Shown: one piece after another, positions 1-8,176 of the stretch
Layout of the letters: each line of letters begins with the position of its first letter
How positions within the stretch are numbered: the first letter of the stretch is position 1
Source: Paraburkholderia sp. BL10I2N1
GTDB lineage: Bacteria; Pseudomonadota; Gammaproteobacteria; Burkholderiales; Burkholderiaceae
Length of the DNA stretch: 64,000 bases
Direction of reading: 5' to 3'
Assembly (NCBI RefSeq): GCF_004361815.1
Contig: NZ_SNWA01000003.1
Span: forward strand, 434,001 to 498,000
Notes under the pieces: generated by a model
Databases searched by the model: none
Told to the model about the DNA's origin: nothing
The model's input: the letters and a program-made list of their open reading frames with translations, nothing else
Position numbers and translations under genes: made by a program

Positions 1-558
1 GGCGAACCCAACCTTCACGATGGCCGGATCACAACCGATTGCCCGAATGAGATGTGGGGCACCGACGGCGTGCGCATCGCGACCGTGGACGACGGCATGG
101 TGTGGATCTTCTCGGCCGTTGATCATTGCGACGGCATGTGTACCGGCATTCATGCCGCGAAGATTGGCGACCGCTTTGCTGCCCTCGAGCCGATCTCCCA
201 GGGGCTGCTGGACGAATTCGGTTCCGTGCTCGCCGATGCGGGCCGCGGGCTGTCGCTGCGTATGGATCACGGTTCGCAGTACACGTCGGACGACTTCCGT
301 AACCAGATCCGGTTCTGGGGCATCGCGCCGAGCTATGCCTTCGTCGCCGAACCCCAGACCAACGGCGTCGCCGAGCGATTCAACCGGACAATGAAGGAAC
401 AGGCTATTCATGGACGCATCTTCAAAAACCTGGAGGAAGTTCGTGCCGCCGCCATCGCGTTCAAGGATCGATACAATCGCGACTGGCGTCTTGAAAAGTT
501 GGGCTTCAAATCACCCCTCGAAGCCCGTCAGGAACGGCTGATGAAGCTGGCCGCCTGA
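1..558 (+). CDS. IS3-family transposase OrfB (integrase core), 5' truncated by window edge
   Basis: The reading frame is open from base 1, so the N-terminus lies outside the window. The visible part is the catalytic core of an IS3-type DDE transposase (rve fold): an aspartate in MWGTDGV, a second in MDHGSQYTSDDF, and the glutamate in NGVAERFNRTMKEQ, with the usual ~35-residue spacing between the last two. The C-terminal tail (LEKLGFKSPLEARQERL) is typical of IS3 OrfB. It would cut and join the element ends together with an OrfA product that is not visible. Because it is an edge fragment I cannot tell whether the copy is intact. The outer IS end probably lies within the next ~60 bases, but I could not fix it. 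Confidence 0.85.
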   Translation, partial: GEPNLHDGRITTDCPNEMWGTDGVRIATVDDGMVWIFSAVDHCDGMCTGIHAAKIGDRFAALEPISQGLLDEFGSVLADAGRGLSLRMDHGSQYTSDDFRNQIRFWGIAPSYAFVAEPQTNGVAERFNRTMKEQAIHGRIFKNLEEVRAAAIAFKDRYNRDWRLEKLGFKSPLEARQERLMKLAA

Positions 559-640
559 GCTGCAAAAGCGTGTCCAGACAACCGGAGCCGGTACATTCAC
601 AACGCATCGCGTTATGCACCGGTGCAACAAGGAGAAAAAA

Positions 641-799
641 ATGGACTATCAACTGCTCAACGCTATCCTTCACGGCCAGGCCCTCAACGAGCCGCGTACC
701 TGGTTCTTTATTGCCGCCGCGATCGCCGTTTGCGTCGCGGGCTGGCATTGCGGCGATATCCTGTTCGACTACACCGAAAAGGCACAGGGAGAAGAATGA
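641..799 (+). CDS. Small single-span membrane protein, unknown function
   Basis: 52 residues. The start is placed at 641 because an AAGGAG-type ribosome site sits just before it; an in-frame ATG at 614 has none. The N-terminus is polar and is followed by one hydrophobic segment (about residues 17-35, WFFIAAAIAVCVAGWHCGDIL), ending in an acidic tail. The stop overlaps the next start as ATGA, so the two are translationally coupled. I do not recognise the family. Small membrane proteins like this are common next to conjugation genes, but nothing here proves that role. Confidence 0.55.
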   Translation: MDYQLLNAILHGQALNEPRTWFFIAAAIAVCVAGWHCGDILFDYTEKAQGEE

Positions 800-1053
800 T
801 GGATCCGCTGGACCGGCTTGTTCCGTACTATCGCGCGTTCCAGCGCCTGCCGTTCATCGCGCGCCGGATGATATACGTTGCCTTCTTCATGGCGTGCTTC
901 GTGATCGGCGTGAAGACGGGAAAATATAGCGTTGAGCTGGGGAGTTCGTTCCTGATCGCCGCATGGTTCGGCATCGTGTGGTCAACCGGGCTTTGGCGGT
1001 TGTGGAAGCCATTGCTGATCATCCTCGCAATTGTTCTTCGCACGCAATTCTGA
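796..1053 (+). CDS. Small membrane protein, unknown function
   Basis: 85 residues, starting at the ATG that overlaps the previous stop. Two or three hydrophobic stretches are visible (about residues 21-40 YVAFFMACFVIGV, 48-65 SSFLIAAWFGIVWSTG, and 70-80 PLLIILAIVL), so it should be an integral inner-membrane protein with little outside the bilayer. It forms a two-gene unit with the preceding small protein. No conserved motif or family was recognised. It ends about 25 bases before a hairpin that is oriented as the terminator of the opposing gene. Confidence 0.55.
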   Translation: MMDPLDRLVPYYRAFQRLPFIARRMIYVAFFMACFVIGVKTGKYSVELGSSFLIAAWFGIVWSTGLWRLWKPLLIILAIVLRTQF

Positions 1054-1079
1054 CGGCCGGGGCGCAAAAGCAATGGGCG

Positions 1080-1107
1080 AAAAAAAAGCGGCTCCCCAGG
1101 GAGCCGC
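1080..1107 (-). terminator. Rho-independent terminator for the minus-strand gene at 1123-1347
   Basis: A perfect 9-bp stem, GCGGCTCCC / GGGAGCCGC (1088-1096 and 1099-1107), has a two-base loop. On the minus strand it is followed by a run of eight T residues (A-run 1080-1087 on the plus strand). It lies 15 bases past the stop of the minus-strand gene. Confidence 0.85.
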
Positions 1108-1122
1108 CGTCATTTCAGAATA

Positions 1123-1347
1123 TCAGTGCGGCCGTGAGGCTGCAAGAATAGCAATGCGGCGAGTGCAAAAGTCCCATGCCGCATCGAAGGTTTGATCGCG
1201 AATTTCGTACCGCGTGTTGCCAGGACATTTCCGGTCGATGACGTCGAAAGCGACCGCCTCCGAATTCAGCGCCGGCTGGCGTCCACCCGAGACGCCGTTC
1301 GTACCGACGATTTCAAACGGACCCACCAGTACTCGGAAAGAGCTCAT
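1123..1347 (-). CDS. Hypothetical protein (74 aa)
   Basis: The start is chosen at 1347 because a GGAG site lies six bases upstream; longer in-frame starts at 1353 and 1404 are less well served. The product is soluble-looking, with no signal peptide or membrane segment. The sequence begins MSSFRVLVGPFEIVG and contains CPGNTRYEIRDQTFDAAWDFC. I do not recognise it. It is followed at once by a strong terminator and preceded by about 100 bases of spacer after the primase gene, so it may be the last gene of the minus-strand operon that starts near 5.1 kb. Real gene status rests on start signal, terminator and frame. Confidence 0.5.
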   Translation of the reverse strand: MSSFRVLVGPFEIVGTNGVSGGRQPALNSEAVAFDVIDRKCPGNTRYEIRDQTFDAAWDFCTRRIAILAASRPH

Positions 1348-1449
1348 TTCCATCTCCACAGAAAAAAGCCCGACGCGATATTCCCGGTGGGGAAATATCC
1401 CCACCGGGCAGGTTAAAGAGTAAGTGGCCAGAGAAACTGGCCGGATAAA

Positions 1450-2550
1450 TCAGACTGCTGCTGCAGACCTCGATGCCTCACGTGCAGTGCGAGGCACAAA
1501 ATCGGATCCTCCGCACGCGGCCATCCGTGCAACCCACTCATCGCAGAAGTCTGTACCACGCAACTTCGGACGATGAATCAGCGCGACGTAGCCCTCCGCT
1601 TTCAGGCGTTTCGCCAGTTCGACGCCGGCGACCACGCCAGGCGACTTGCCGGTTTTCTGATCGACGTGATCGAAGTCGACAAAGATATGCACGACGCGAA
1701 TGCCGAGACCTTCCGGCACGACGAACTGACTTAGATGAATGCGGTTCAGGCAATACCAGACGGGTACGCCAAACTGCATGTGCGCGGCGTACACGGTCTC
1801 CAGTCCCTCTCCGACACCGATTTCGCCGTTCACCGGCTCCATCAGGCGAACCGCCCCGCCCGCAAGCGGGTTGAGCGTCATGTCGTTGAGCTTCGCGTCG
1901 AGAATCTCGCCGTCCGCCGTCACGATCCTTGCCTTTCCGGGAGTCGATCGTTCGAGGAAGGTCCGATGCAAGGTGCCAAGCCGTCCGTCGGGCAATTCGT
2001 AGCGGGCGATGATGCCGGGCCAGCTGCCGATCACCTTCTTGTCATGGCGGTACTCGAGCATTCCCAGACGCAACGCTTTTGAAGGCGTAACGCGCAGGTT
2101 CGGTACCCGGGAAAGCAGATAGCGCATGGCAAGATCGCCCGGCGCTAAAGGCTTTGCACGGTCCCACATCGAAGTAAGGCGCTTTTCAACGTAAGCGGGA
2201 TCGGCCTTGCGCTTTGCGCCTGGCGCCGGGGCAGCGCCGCGCGATGTCGTCGCCTTGTGCCGCGCGTCATCGAGCGATCCGCCTTCGAGCTCATGCATCA
2301 ATTCAAAAAAGCTCAGTCCGGAGACGCGGCAGATAAGCGCGAGGCCATCGCCCGCTGTCGGGTTGCCTGCGTCGCACTTACGGCACACCCAGTCGCCGCG
2401 GCCGCGCTTGTTGTCATAAGTGAAGCGGTCTTCGCCGCCACACACGGGACATGGTGATGCGCCGCCAGTCAGCGAACTCTCGGGCACTCCGTAACTCTGG
2501 AGCAGCGAGAGCCACTGTGCTGGCGTGAGCTTCAGGTCCTTCACATTCAT
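1450..2550 (-). CDS. Plasmid primase: zinc ribbon plus Toprim domain
   Basis: 366 residues with GGAGAG ahead of the ATG. The N-terminal region carries a P4/phage-type primase zinc ribbon (C34-x2-C37 ... C56-x2-C59, in CPVCGGEDRF and WVCRKC). The C-terminal half is a Toprim fold: the acidic glutamate motif GEGLET at 247-252 and an FVDFDHVD motif at 290-297. Such proteins lay down RNA primers on single-stranded plasmid DNA, during replication or on the strand that enters a recipient. No helicase domain is attached, so it is a stand-alone primase or the primase half of a two-part system. Its neighbours (SSB upstream in the same direction) fit a role in handling single-stranded DNA after conjugation. 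Confidence 0.85.
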   Translation of the reverse strand: MNVKDLKLTPAQWLSLLQSYGVPESSLTGGASPCPVCGGEDRFTYDNKRGRGDWVCRKCDAGNPTAGDGLALICRVSGLSFFELMHELEGGSLDDARHKATTSRGAAPAPGAKRKADPAYVEKRLTSMWDRAKPLAPGDLAMRYLLSRVPNLRVTPSKALRLGMLEYRHDKKVIGSWPGIIARYELPDGRLGTLHRTFLERSTPGKARIVTADGEILDAKLNDMTLNPLAGGAVRLMEPVNGEIGVGEGLETVYAAHMQFGVPVWYCLNRIHLSQFVVPEGLGIRVVHIFVDFDHVDQKTGKSPGVVAGVELAKRLKAEGYVALIHRPKLRGTDFCDEWVARMAACGGSDFVPRTAREASRSAAAV

Positions 2551-2785
2551 GGGTCACTCTCCTTTTTGGAAGTGGGTTAGGTCGGTGCCTGAGACAGGCG
2601 TGAAAACGCGTGCTCAAAAAAGCAGTCCGCGACGTGGGCCGACGGCTTTTTTCAGCAAACTTTTCTGATCAGGGATGCGCGATGGCGCGAAGAAGGCGTC
2701 GAGCGACACACCGGAGGGTGTGCCGCATCAACGAAGGTGAGGATTTACAGGAAAGGAATTGCGCTAACGGTGAGGGGATTCGGGA

Positions 2786-3361
2786 TCAGATGATCGACCA
2801 TGCCGCGCGCGGATAGGCCTGGCGAAACGGTATGTCATCGTCATACTGATCGAAGCCACCACCACTTGGCGCACCGCCACCAGCGTATCCCTGGCCATTC
2901 TGAGAAGGCGGCGCTGCAGGTCTTCCGGCAGCTGTGCGAGATGCCGGAGGCTGTCGGTTGGACGGCGAGCGATCCTGTTGCTCGAATTCTCCAGCGTCCC
3001 CATCAGATTGCCGGTTGCCCGATCCGTTGCGGCCACCGAGCATCTGCATCTGCTCGGCAACAATCTCGGTCGAATATCGATCAGTGCCGTCCTGCGCCTG
3101 CCATTTGCGCGTACGGATGCGGCCTTCGATATAGACCGACGACCCTTTCTTCAGATACTCATTGGCGATTTCAGCGAGTCGCCCGAAGAACGAGACGCGA
3201 TGCCACTCCGTTGCTTCTTTCATCTCGCCCGATGCCTTGTCCTTGTAGCGGTCGGTTGTTGCGAGTCGGATGTTGGCCACAGCGTCGCCGCTGGGCAGAT
3301 AACGTACTTCAGGATCCGCGCCGAGATTGCCGACGAGGATGACCTTGTTCACAGAAGCCAT
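2786..3361 (-). CDS. ssb: Single-stranded DNA-binding protein with an extended C-terminus
   Basis: 191 residues preceded by AAGGAG. Residues 1-110 are a canonical bacterial SSB OB fold ([47 protein letters not shown]). A Gly/Pro/Gln-rich linker follows. The partner-binding tip DDDIPF is present at 174-179 but is not terminal: 12 more residues ([12 protein letters not shown]) follow before the stop. In nearly all bacterial SSBs the tip is the very C-terminus, so the extension may weaken or redirect partner binding. It would coat single-stranded plasmid DNA. Plasmid SSBs are often expressed early in recipients. It sits 12 bases downstream of the next gene in the operon. Confidence 0.95.
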   Translation of the reverse strand: MASVNKVILVGNLGADPEVRYLPSGDAVANIRLATTDRYKDKASGEMKEATEWHRVSFFGRLAEIANEYLKKGSSVYIEGRIRTRKWQAQDGTDRYSTEIVAEQMQMLGGRNGSGNRQSDGDAGEFEQQDRSPSNRQPPASRTAAGRPAAPPSQNGQGYAGGGAPSGGGFDQYDDDIPFRQAYPRAAWSII

Positions 3362-3373
3362 CGAAAAACTCCT

Positions 3374-4198
3374 TCATTTGGTAATTGACCACAGCCACTT
3401 GTCCCACATGAGCTGCTGGCCGTTCACGATCTTGGGTGAGCCGTCACGCCGGATGGCGGGCACCTTGATTTTTTGCAGGCGCCGAACCGAAACGACATCG
3501 CCCACTCCGCACCCGCACTCGGCGATCGCTTCCTTCAGGCCTTCGCCCTGCAGCGTTCGCTCGTCGGCTCCTGTATCAAGCCGTATCGCAAACGACGTAT
3601 AGAACTTCGCGCCGTTGGACTTGCGATCCGGAAACCGGTCCTCGCCCCACCAGGTGATACGGCCTACAACCGCTGCCGAATCGTGATGTCCGGTTTGAGT
3701 TGCACGCGATCGGGTGCGCGCCGGGGTTCCAGCCGCAGGGCGATCGCTATCGCTTTCCTGTGAGGGAACAGGCTGGGCCGGGATTGACGCGGCCGCAGCG
3801 TGCGCAACCTTGACGGCGGGTTGACCGACGCTTCGAATGGCCTTCGCGATCGCATCCTTGAGCGGGGGGTGATGCACCGCGCTCTGGGTCCAATGCGGTG
3901 CGAGATCCGGGAGGATCTTCAGGCCAAAGGGGGTTTCCCCGGTGTGCTCATCAAATGCGGGCTGGAACTGCACGATGCAGTCGCCCTCGTCGACAAACAG
4001 GTTCGGGATGCCGGTGATCGTGACGTGGGTTTCATTTGGCGCGCCCCGCCCGATTTCGCACGGACCATCCGTGGAAGAAGGTGTGCAGGTGGGTTCAGTG
4101 GGAGTAGGGGCCGCTGACTGGCCCGGTCTGCCTGCAACGGGCTTTCCGGGAAACACATCCGCCAGGGCGCGGGTGAAGAAGCCTGCTGCACTTGCCAT
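3374..4198 (-). CDS. Hypothetical plasmid protein with conserved C-terminal domain
   Basis: 274 residues from the ATG at 4198, which has a strong AGGAGG site; an upstream in-frame ATG at 4228 has none and would overlap the previous gene. There is a Pro/Thr/Ser-rich N-terminal region, a middle segment, a disordered Ala/Pro linker, and then a compact C-terminal domain (about residues 180-274, with VGRITWWGEDRFPDRKSNG and WDKWLWSITK). The C-terminal domain looks like one I associate with plasmid and integrative-element proteins, but I cannot name it with confidence. Gene order (this gene, then ssb, then primase) suggests DNA handling. No catalytic motif is visible. Confidence 0.6.
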   Translation of the reverse strand: MASAAGFFTRALADVFPGKPVAGRPGQSAAPTPTEPTCTPSSTDGPCEIGRGAPNETHVTITGIPNLFVDEGDCIVQFQPAFDEHTGETPFGLKILPDLAPHWTQSAVHHPPLKDAIAKAIRSVGQPAVKVAHAAAASIPAQPVPSQESDSDRPAAGTPARTRSRATQTGHHDSAAVVGRITWWGEDRFPDRKSNGAKFYTSFAIRLDTGADERTLQGEGLKEAIAECGCGVGDVVSVRRLQKIKVPAIRRDGSPKIVNGQQLMWDKWLWSITK

Positions 4199-4206
4199 GT
4201 TGCCTC

Positions 4207-4635
4207 CTATAGCAATGTGCCGAAGCACGCGCGCTTAAGCTCGCGCAGATCGCGCGCGAGAAGCGGTGTGCTCATGATCACGTCCTGCAACGTCTCCGGA
4301 TCGACTCCATTGACCTTGCACACGTACAGATAGGGAAGTGCTCCGTCCCAGTAGCCCATGATCCAGCCGAGCGTCGCGTGGTAATCCTCGACGTCGATCT
4401 TGCGGTTACGCAGGCGCTCGGAGAGCAGATCCGCGCAGTCCATCAGTGACTCGGGCATGCTGTCGCCGCGGCGGCTGTCGCTTGCCAGCGAGATGAGCGC
4501 ATCGACCATGCGGTTGCGGATGGATTCGTTCCAGAGATGAGGATCAGGAAGCGGGTCGGGTTTCGGGAGCGGGACGACGACAGGTGAGGAGTCGCCGAAC
4601 ATATCGAGCTGCCAGGCAGCCACTTGAGGTTCCAT
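4207..4635 (-). CDS. Hypothetical protein (142 aa)
   Basis: A soluble, mostly helical protein of 142 residues, acidic in the middle, with a proline-rich stretch PLPKPDPLPDP at about 22-32. No membrane segment, signal peptide or known motif was found. The stop is eight bases before the next start (4198), so it belongs to the same minus-strand operon as ssb and the primase. Its start codon is unusual: the ATG lies at the edge of a 10-bp inverted repeat whose loop contains the only GGAG site, so translation could be controlled by RNA folding. Function is unknown. Confidence 0.6.
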   Translation of the reverse strand: MEPQVAAWQLDMFGDSSPVVVPLPKPDPLPDPHLWNESIRNRMVDALISLASDSRRGDSMPESLMDCADLLSERLRNRKIDVEDYHATLGWIMGYWDGALPYLYVCKVNGVDPETLQDVIMSTPLLARDLRELKRACFGTLL

Positions 4636-4666
4636 GAGATTGCTCCGCTTGGGCCGGCAATCTCAT
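4634..4666 (-). promoter_or_regulatory. Inverted repeat enclosing the ribosome site and start of the 142-aa gene
   Basis: ATGAGATTGC (4634-4643) pairs perfectly with GCAATCTCAT (4657-4666), leaving a 13-base loop. On the minus-strand RNA the GGAG ribosome site lies in the loop and the first two bases of the start codon (4635) lie in the stem. This is seen directly; a regulatory role is inference. Confidence 0.5.
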
Positions 4667-4705
4667 CGCCCGTCACCGGGAATGGGATCCCGGCAAGGGT
4701 GGAGG

Positions 4706-4738
4706 CGTCATCACCATGGAATATCCATGGCGATGACG
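4706..4738 (-). repeat. Long hairpin between two genes of the minus-strand operon
   Basis: CGTCATC-a-CCATGG (4706-4719), loop AATAT, then CCATGG-c-GATGACG (4725-4738): 13 paired bases with one opposed mismatch. It lies 17 bases past the end of the 4756-5109 gene and about 70 bases before the next start. No T-run follows on either strand, so it is not a standard terminator. It could be an RNA processing or stability element, or a protein-binding site. Confidence 0.55.
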
Positions 4739-4755
4739 GGTAGGGCAGGCGCCGA

Positions 4756-5109
4756 CTAGCGGGTACCTGTCTTGAACGGGATAACGACAGCCGATTTCGC
4801 GTATTGGCGCTTCGGTGCCGGTGGCGCAGCGACGGTGTCGTTTGCCACAGCTGTGGCCGTTGCGGTCACTGTTGCAGCCGCAACCGATTGTGCAGCCTGG
4901 GCCTTGAGGGCTTCCGCTTTGACAGCTTCAGCTTCGGCAGCTTCGAGCTCTTTGGCTTTCTTCTGCATGGCCTTCTGCAACCAGCGGGCAGCCAGCAATG
5001 CCACAAAGCCAGCAACAAAGAACGACATGGTCGCGAGATACACCACCATGCACAGGGCGAGCAGCTTGCCCGGCGACTTGATGGCGTCCTTGAACAAAAG
5101 CTTCAGCAT
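4756..5109 (-). CDS. Membrane-anchored coiled-coil protein, unknown function
   Basis: 117 residues from the ATG at 5109, which has GGAGAG upstream. There is a short basic N-terminus, one or two hydrophobic segments (about residues 18-48, LLALCMVVYLATMSFFVAGFVALLAARWL), and then a Lys/Glu/Ala heptad-like coiled coil (about 50-80, KKAKELEAAEAEAVKAEALKA). The tail is Ala/Val/Thr-rich and ends in basic residues. It is the first gene of the minus-strand operon that includes ssb and primase. Its upstream region carries a copy of the operator-like block also found before the secretion-pilus operon, suggesting shared control. Confidence 0.6.
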   Translation of the reverse strand: MLKLLFKDAIKSPGKLLALCMVVYLATMSFFVAGFVALLAARWLQKAMQKKAKELEAAEAEAVKAEALKAQAAQSVAAATVTATATAVANDTVAAPPAPKRQYAKSAVVIPFKTGTR

Positions 5110-5809
5110 TTTTCTCTCCAGAAAAATCACGCACTAAGGAATGTCCGGACGACGTCCGGGGGTTTCGATGCTCAGCTTGAGCAAGGAAAACGGCGCGAAG
5201 CGCTTTCGTGCGCGACCAGTACGGACGAACACGAAAAGGCTCTACGGCGCAGGGAAGCAACAGGGATGCGGAAGGGACTCCGCGAGGACGCATGGCGAAC
5301 ACGCCATGCCTTGTCGATGCGTCACGTGACGCGTGGGATAGCCCTAGATTAGCCGGTCACCAGGTGCCGTGCCGGGTGAATGCTCATGAAACGGATACAG
5401 CTTTGGCCGGTCACGCCGGCTAGCGGTATTGGTCCACGGCATTTCAGCCGGTTGAGGGGCCTAACCCGGAATGCTCCACAAACACGTATAGCTTTCCCGG
5501 GTTCGCTGAAAGCGTCTGGAAAGAATGAGGTTCGATGGGAGCCTCCAGTTTTTCCAAAAACCGCACACGGACCATGAACCGGGGATCGTCTATCGTCACA
5601 TAACGCGTGGCGGTTTCTGGCAGCGTAGCTGAGGTCCCTCTGGTGCATCGGACAACTGTCGGATTGCCCGTGCGGGAGAATAGCTCTGGTCGCGGTCAGT
5701 CGCACATTCTGGTGAGCACTGCATCCCGCTGGAGAGATTTGTTTTTCATATGACGTGACCGGGCCAGGGCCACCGCGCGCATTGGGGTACCCAAATGCGG
5801 AGGTTCATC
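5110..5809. other. 700-bp non-coding region upstream of the minus-strand operon
   Basis: No convincing gene was found on either strand. It contains the operator-like block at 5443-5495 and ends in the left flank of the IS110 element, whose exact outer end I could not fix. The promoter of the 5109-1450 operon should lie here. The IS insertion may have separated this region from whatever originally lay upstream. Confidence 0.5.
5443..5495 (-). promoter_or_regulatory. Operator-like conserved block, copy A
   Basis: This 53-base block matches copy B (28130-28182) at about 41 of 53 positions. It includes the near-palindrome TCAGCCGGTTGA (5444-5455) and CCCGGAATG (5465-5473). Read on the minus strand, in the direction of the operon starting at 5109, the core is TCAACCGGCTGA preceded by CATTCC. 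The same arrangement precedes the secretion-pilus operon and the KorB-like gene. Confidence 0.65.
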
Positions 5810-7129
5810 ATGTTACAGACACTCCCCATGCTCGATCCGTTAGCCGCGTTCGTGGACATCGGCAGTGAACACATGCATGTTTCGGTGGGCGGCAACAGGC
5901 CGGAAGTGTTCGGTACCGTCACGTCGCAGCTGCACGCGTTGCGCGACTGGCTGCTCGCACAGGGCGTGCATTCGGTAGCCATGGAAGCGACCGGCGTCTA
6001 CTGGTTACCGTTGTATGGTGTGCTGGAAAGCGCCGGTCTGGAAGTGCGCATGGTCAATGGCAGGCAGACGCGCAACCTGCCGGGCAGGAAGACCGATATG
6101 GCCGACAGCCAGTGGGGGGCCACGCTGCACATGCATGGTCTGCTGCACGCCGGCTTCGTGCCACCGGCTGACATCCGCCGGCTGCAGGACTACCTGCGCC
6201 TGCGTGCCGATCACGTGGCGGCGGCAGCGGGTTGTGTGCAACTGATGCAAAAGGCTTTCGAGCGCATGAACATCAAGCTGCATGATGTCATCTCGTCCCT
6301 GGCCGGCGTCAGCGGCATGGCGGTGACGCGCGCAGTCGTGGCCGGCGAGCGTTCCCCTGAGGCACTGGTGGCACTGTGCGACGTGCAGATCCGGCGCAAA
6401 AAGGAACAGGCCGTGATCGAGGCCCTGCGGGGCACCTGGGCCGACGAGCACATCTTCGCGCTGGGCCAGGCACTGCAATCGTGGGACCACTACCAGAAAC
6501 TCATCGCCGATTGCGACGAGCGCATCGCCACAGTGCTGCCGCCGCACGATGACACACAGCCGCCGCTGCCCAGGTCCACCCGGCAGACCGGCATCAACGC
6601 ACCGGAAATTTCCAGGCTGCGTGAGATCCTGGCCCAGATGTGCGGCGGACGGGATCTGACCAAGCTGCCCGCGCTGTCGTCCTATGGCGTGCTGCAACTG
6701 ATCAGTGAGGTGGGTACCGACCTGAGCGTCTGGCCCACTGAAAAACACTTCACCGCCTGGACGGGACTGGCACCGGGCAGCAGCGATAGCGGCAAACGCA
6801 GGAAAGGCGTAAAGCGCGGCCGCAACCGGACCGGACGGCTGTTCTGCATGATGGCGCAAAGCCTGGTACGCAGCAGGGATATTGCGCTGGGCGGTTTCTA
6901 CCGCCGTCTCGCGGCACGCCGCGGCGGGCTGGTGGCGACCAAGGCGCTGGCGCGCAAGCTGGCCGCCTGGTTCTGGCGCGTGATGGTCAAGGGTGACGAC
7001 TACGTTGAAAAGGGACTCGCGCGCTATGAGGAACAGGTCCGTAAAACCAGGGAACAGGCCCTCAGGCGGTTAGCCAGGGAGCTGGGGCGCGAGCTTGTTC
7101 CGGTCCCTGTCGTCCCTGAAACACCCTGA
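5810..7129 (+). CDS. IS110-family transposase
   Basis: 439 residues. The start at 5810 is chosen for the CGGAGG site directly upstream. It has the N-terminal DEDD RuvC-like domain (D16 in FVDIGSEH, E59 in MEATGVYW, D96 and D99 in KTDMADS) and the C-terminal Transposase_20 domain with the GLAPGSSDSGKRR region near residues 325-340. IS110 enzymes use a bridge RNA and leave no conventional terminal repeats, so I did not assign element ends. The frame is intact and the copy may be active. It is inserted between the operator-bearing region and the NERD gene, and its orientation is opposite to the left-hand operon. Confidence 0.92.
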   Translation: MLQTLPMLDPLAAFVDIGSEHMHVSVGGNRPEVFGTVTSQLHALRDWLLAQGVHSVAMEATGVYWLPLYGVLESAGLEVRMVNGRQTRNLPGRKTDMADSQWGATLHMHGLLHAGFVPPADIRRLQDYLRLRADHVAAAAGCVQLMQKAFERMNIKLHDVISSLAGVSGMAVTRAVVAGERSPEALVALCDVQIRRKKEQAVIEALRGTWADEHIFALGQALQSWDHYQKLIADCDERIATVLPPHDDTQPPLPRSTRQTGINAPEISRLREILAQMCGGRDLTKLPALSSYGVLQLISEVGTDLSVWPTEKHFTAWTGLAPGSSDSGKRRKGVKRGRNRTGRLFCMMAQSLVRSRDIALGGFYRRLAARRGGLVATKALARKLAAWFWRVMVKGDDYVEKGLARYEEQVRKTREQALRRLARELGRELVPVPVVPETP

Positions 7130-7237
7130 AAAACCGCCCAACGCGACAGGTTCATGGAGAGGCGCGCAGGACGGAAAACTTGACTTCGATATTCACGCGG
7201 CAGACTGGACACATCATCAACAGCCAACGAGAAACCG

Positions 7238-7957
7238 ATGTTCACGACTGCCCTGGTCTTCGCCCTCGCCTGCCTCGCCTATCGCGCGCTCACGAAACGA
7301 AGCCGTGCCCTCCGCCGACCGGACTGCCCACCCCCGATCACCCGCAGCCGGGCCGCCGGCGACGCCGGTGAAATCCGCGTGCAGGCAGAACTACGCCGGG
7401 CACTGACCTGGCTGTGCGGCGAGAATTTCTATCTCCACCCGACCGCCCTGCTGTTGCACCACGCGCCAGGCACCGCGTTCCCAACAGCCGAGATCGATCA
7501 TCTCGCTGTGACGGCGTTTGGGATCTTCGTGGTCGAGACCAAGCATTGGAGCGGCACGATCGGGCCGGGAACAGATGCCGACACACTGGTACGGATCACT
7601 GCCGACGGCACTCGCGACACGCGCCGCTCGCCAGTCGCACAGAACCGCTCGAAGGTCGCCTTCCTGCGCAGCGTGCTACCTGGCATGTGGGAAGTGAAGG
7701 GACTGGGGGTCTTTTCCAGCGACAACTGTCTGCTGTCGCCGGCGTTGCCGCTGGATCTCGTGCGGCTATCCGACCTCGGTCACTGGTTAAGGGCGGAAAA
7801 ATCCCGTCATGACGCGAGCGGTGGTGTGCGGGTTAACGTCCCCGAGGCATGGCGCGCGGTCCTCGCCGTGGCCGAAATTGATGCATCCGGCATAGCTTTG
7901 GAAAAGCATCGTAAACGAGTAAGTGCAAACCCTCTAATTTCAGGGATCGCCCCCTAA
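7238..7957 (+). CDS. NERD-domain protein (nuclease-related), membrane-anchored
   Basis: 239 residues. A short hydrophobic N-terminus (FTTALVFALACLAYRAL, residues 2-18) could anchor it. The NERD domain follows, with the early AGDAGEIRVQAEL helix (~44-56), EIDHLAVTAFGIFVVETKHW (about 87-106) holding the E/D...E-x-K core of a restriction-like fold, and the later downstream helices. NERD proteins are predicted nucleases found on plasmids and near DNA-processing genes; few have a proven activity. The C-terminal residues SANPLISGIAP may be altered relative to homologues. It lies just downstream of the IS110 copy, so its native promoter may have been lost. Confidence 0.75.
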   Translation: MFTTALVFALACLAYRALTKRSRALRRPDCPPPITRSRAAGDAGEIRVQAELRRALTWLCGENFYLHPTALLLHHAPGTAFPTAEIDHLAVTAFGIFVVETKHWSGTIGPGTDADTLVRITADGTRDTRRSPVAQNRSKVAFLRSVLPGMWEVKGLGVFSSDNCLLSPALPLDLVRLSDLGHWLRAEKSRHDASGGVRVNVPEAWRAVLAVAEIDASGIALEKHRKRVSANPLISGIAP

Positions 7958-8176
7958 AGTTTAGTTGTCCGGTGCCGTTGAAAAAAGGTTGCATCGTCAA
8001 TTAATCCAGGTAGCGGCGTGAAAGGCATCTGTTTTTGCGCCGCTTTCCGGTCTGGCGAGGCGAAAACGCAGCGTATTCTGGGCTTCAGAACCCGCGTACG
8101 GCGGTAAGGACCAGCCATCCCGTCCGGCGCGAGCATCTCAGGCCCAGATGCCGGTTACACGGAGTTAAAGAAAAAA

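Noticed and set aside
2551..2785. Plus-strand ORF 2610-2816 between primase and ssb
   Set aside because: There is no start signal, the product is basic and low-complexity, and it overlaps the end of ssb on the opposite strand.
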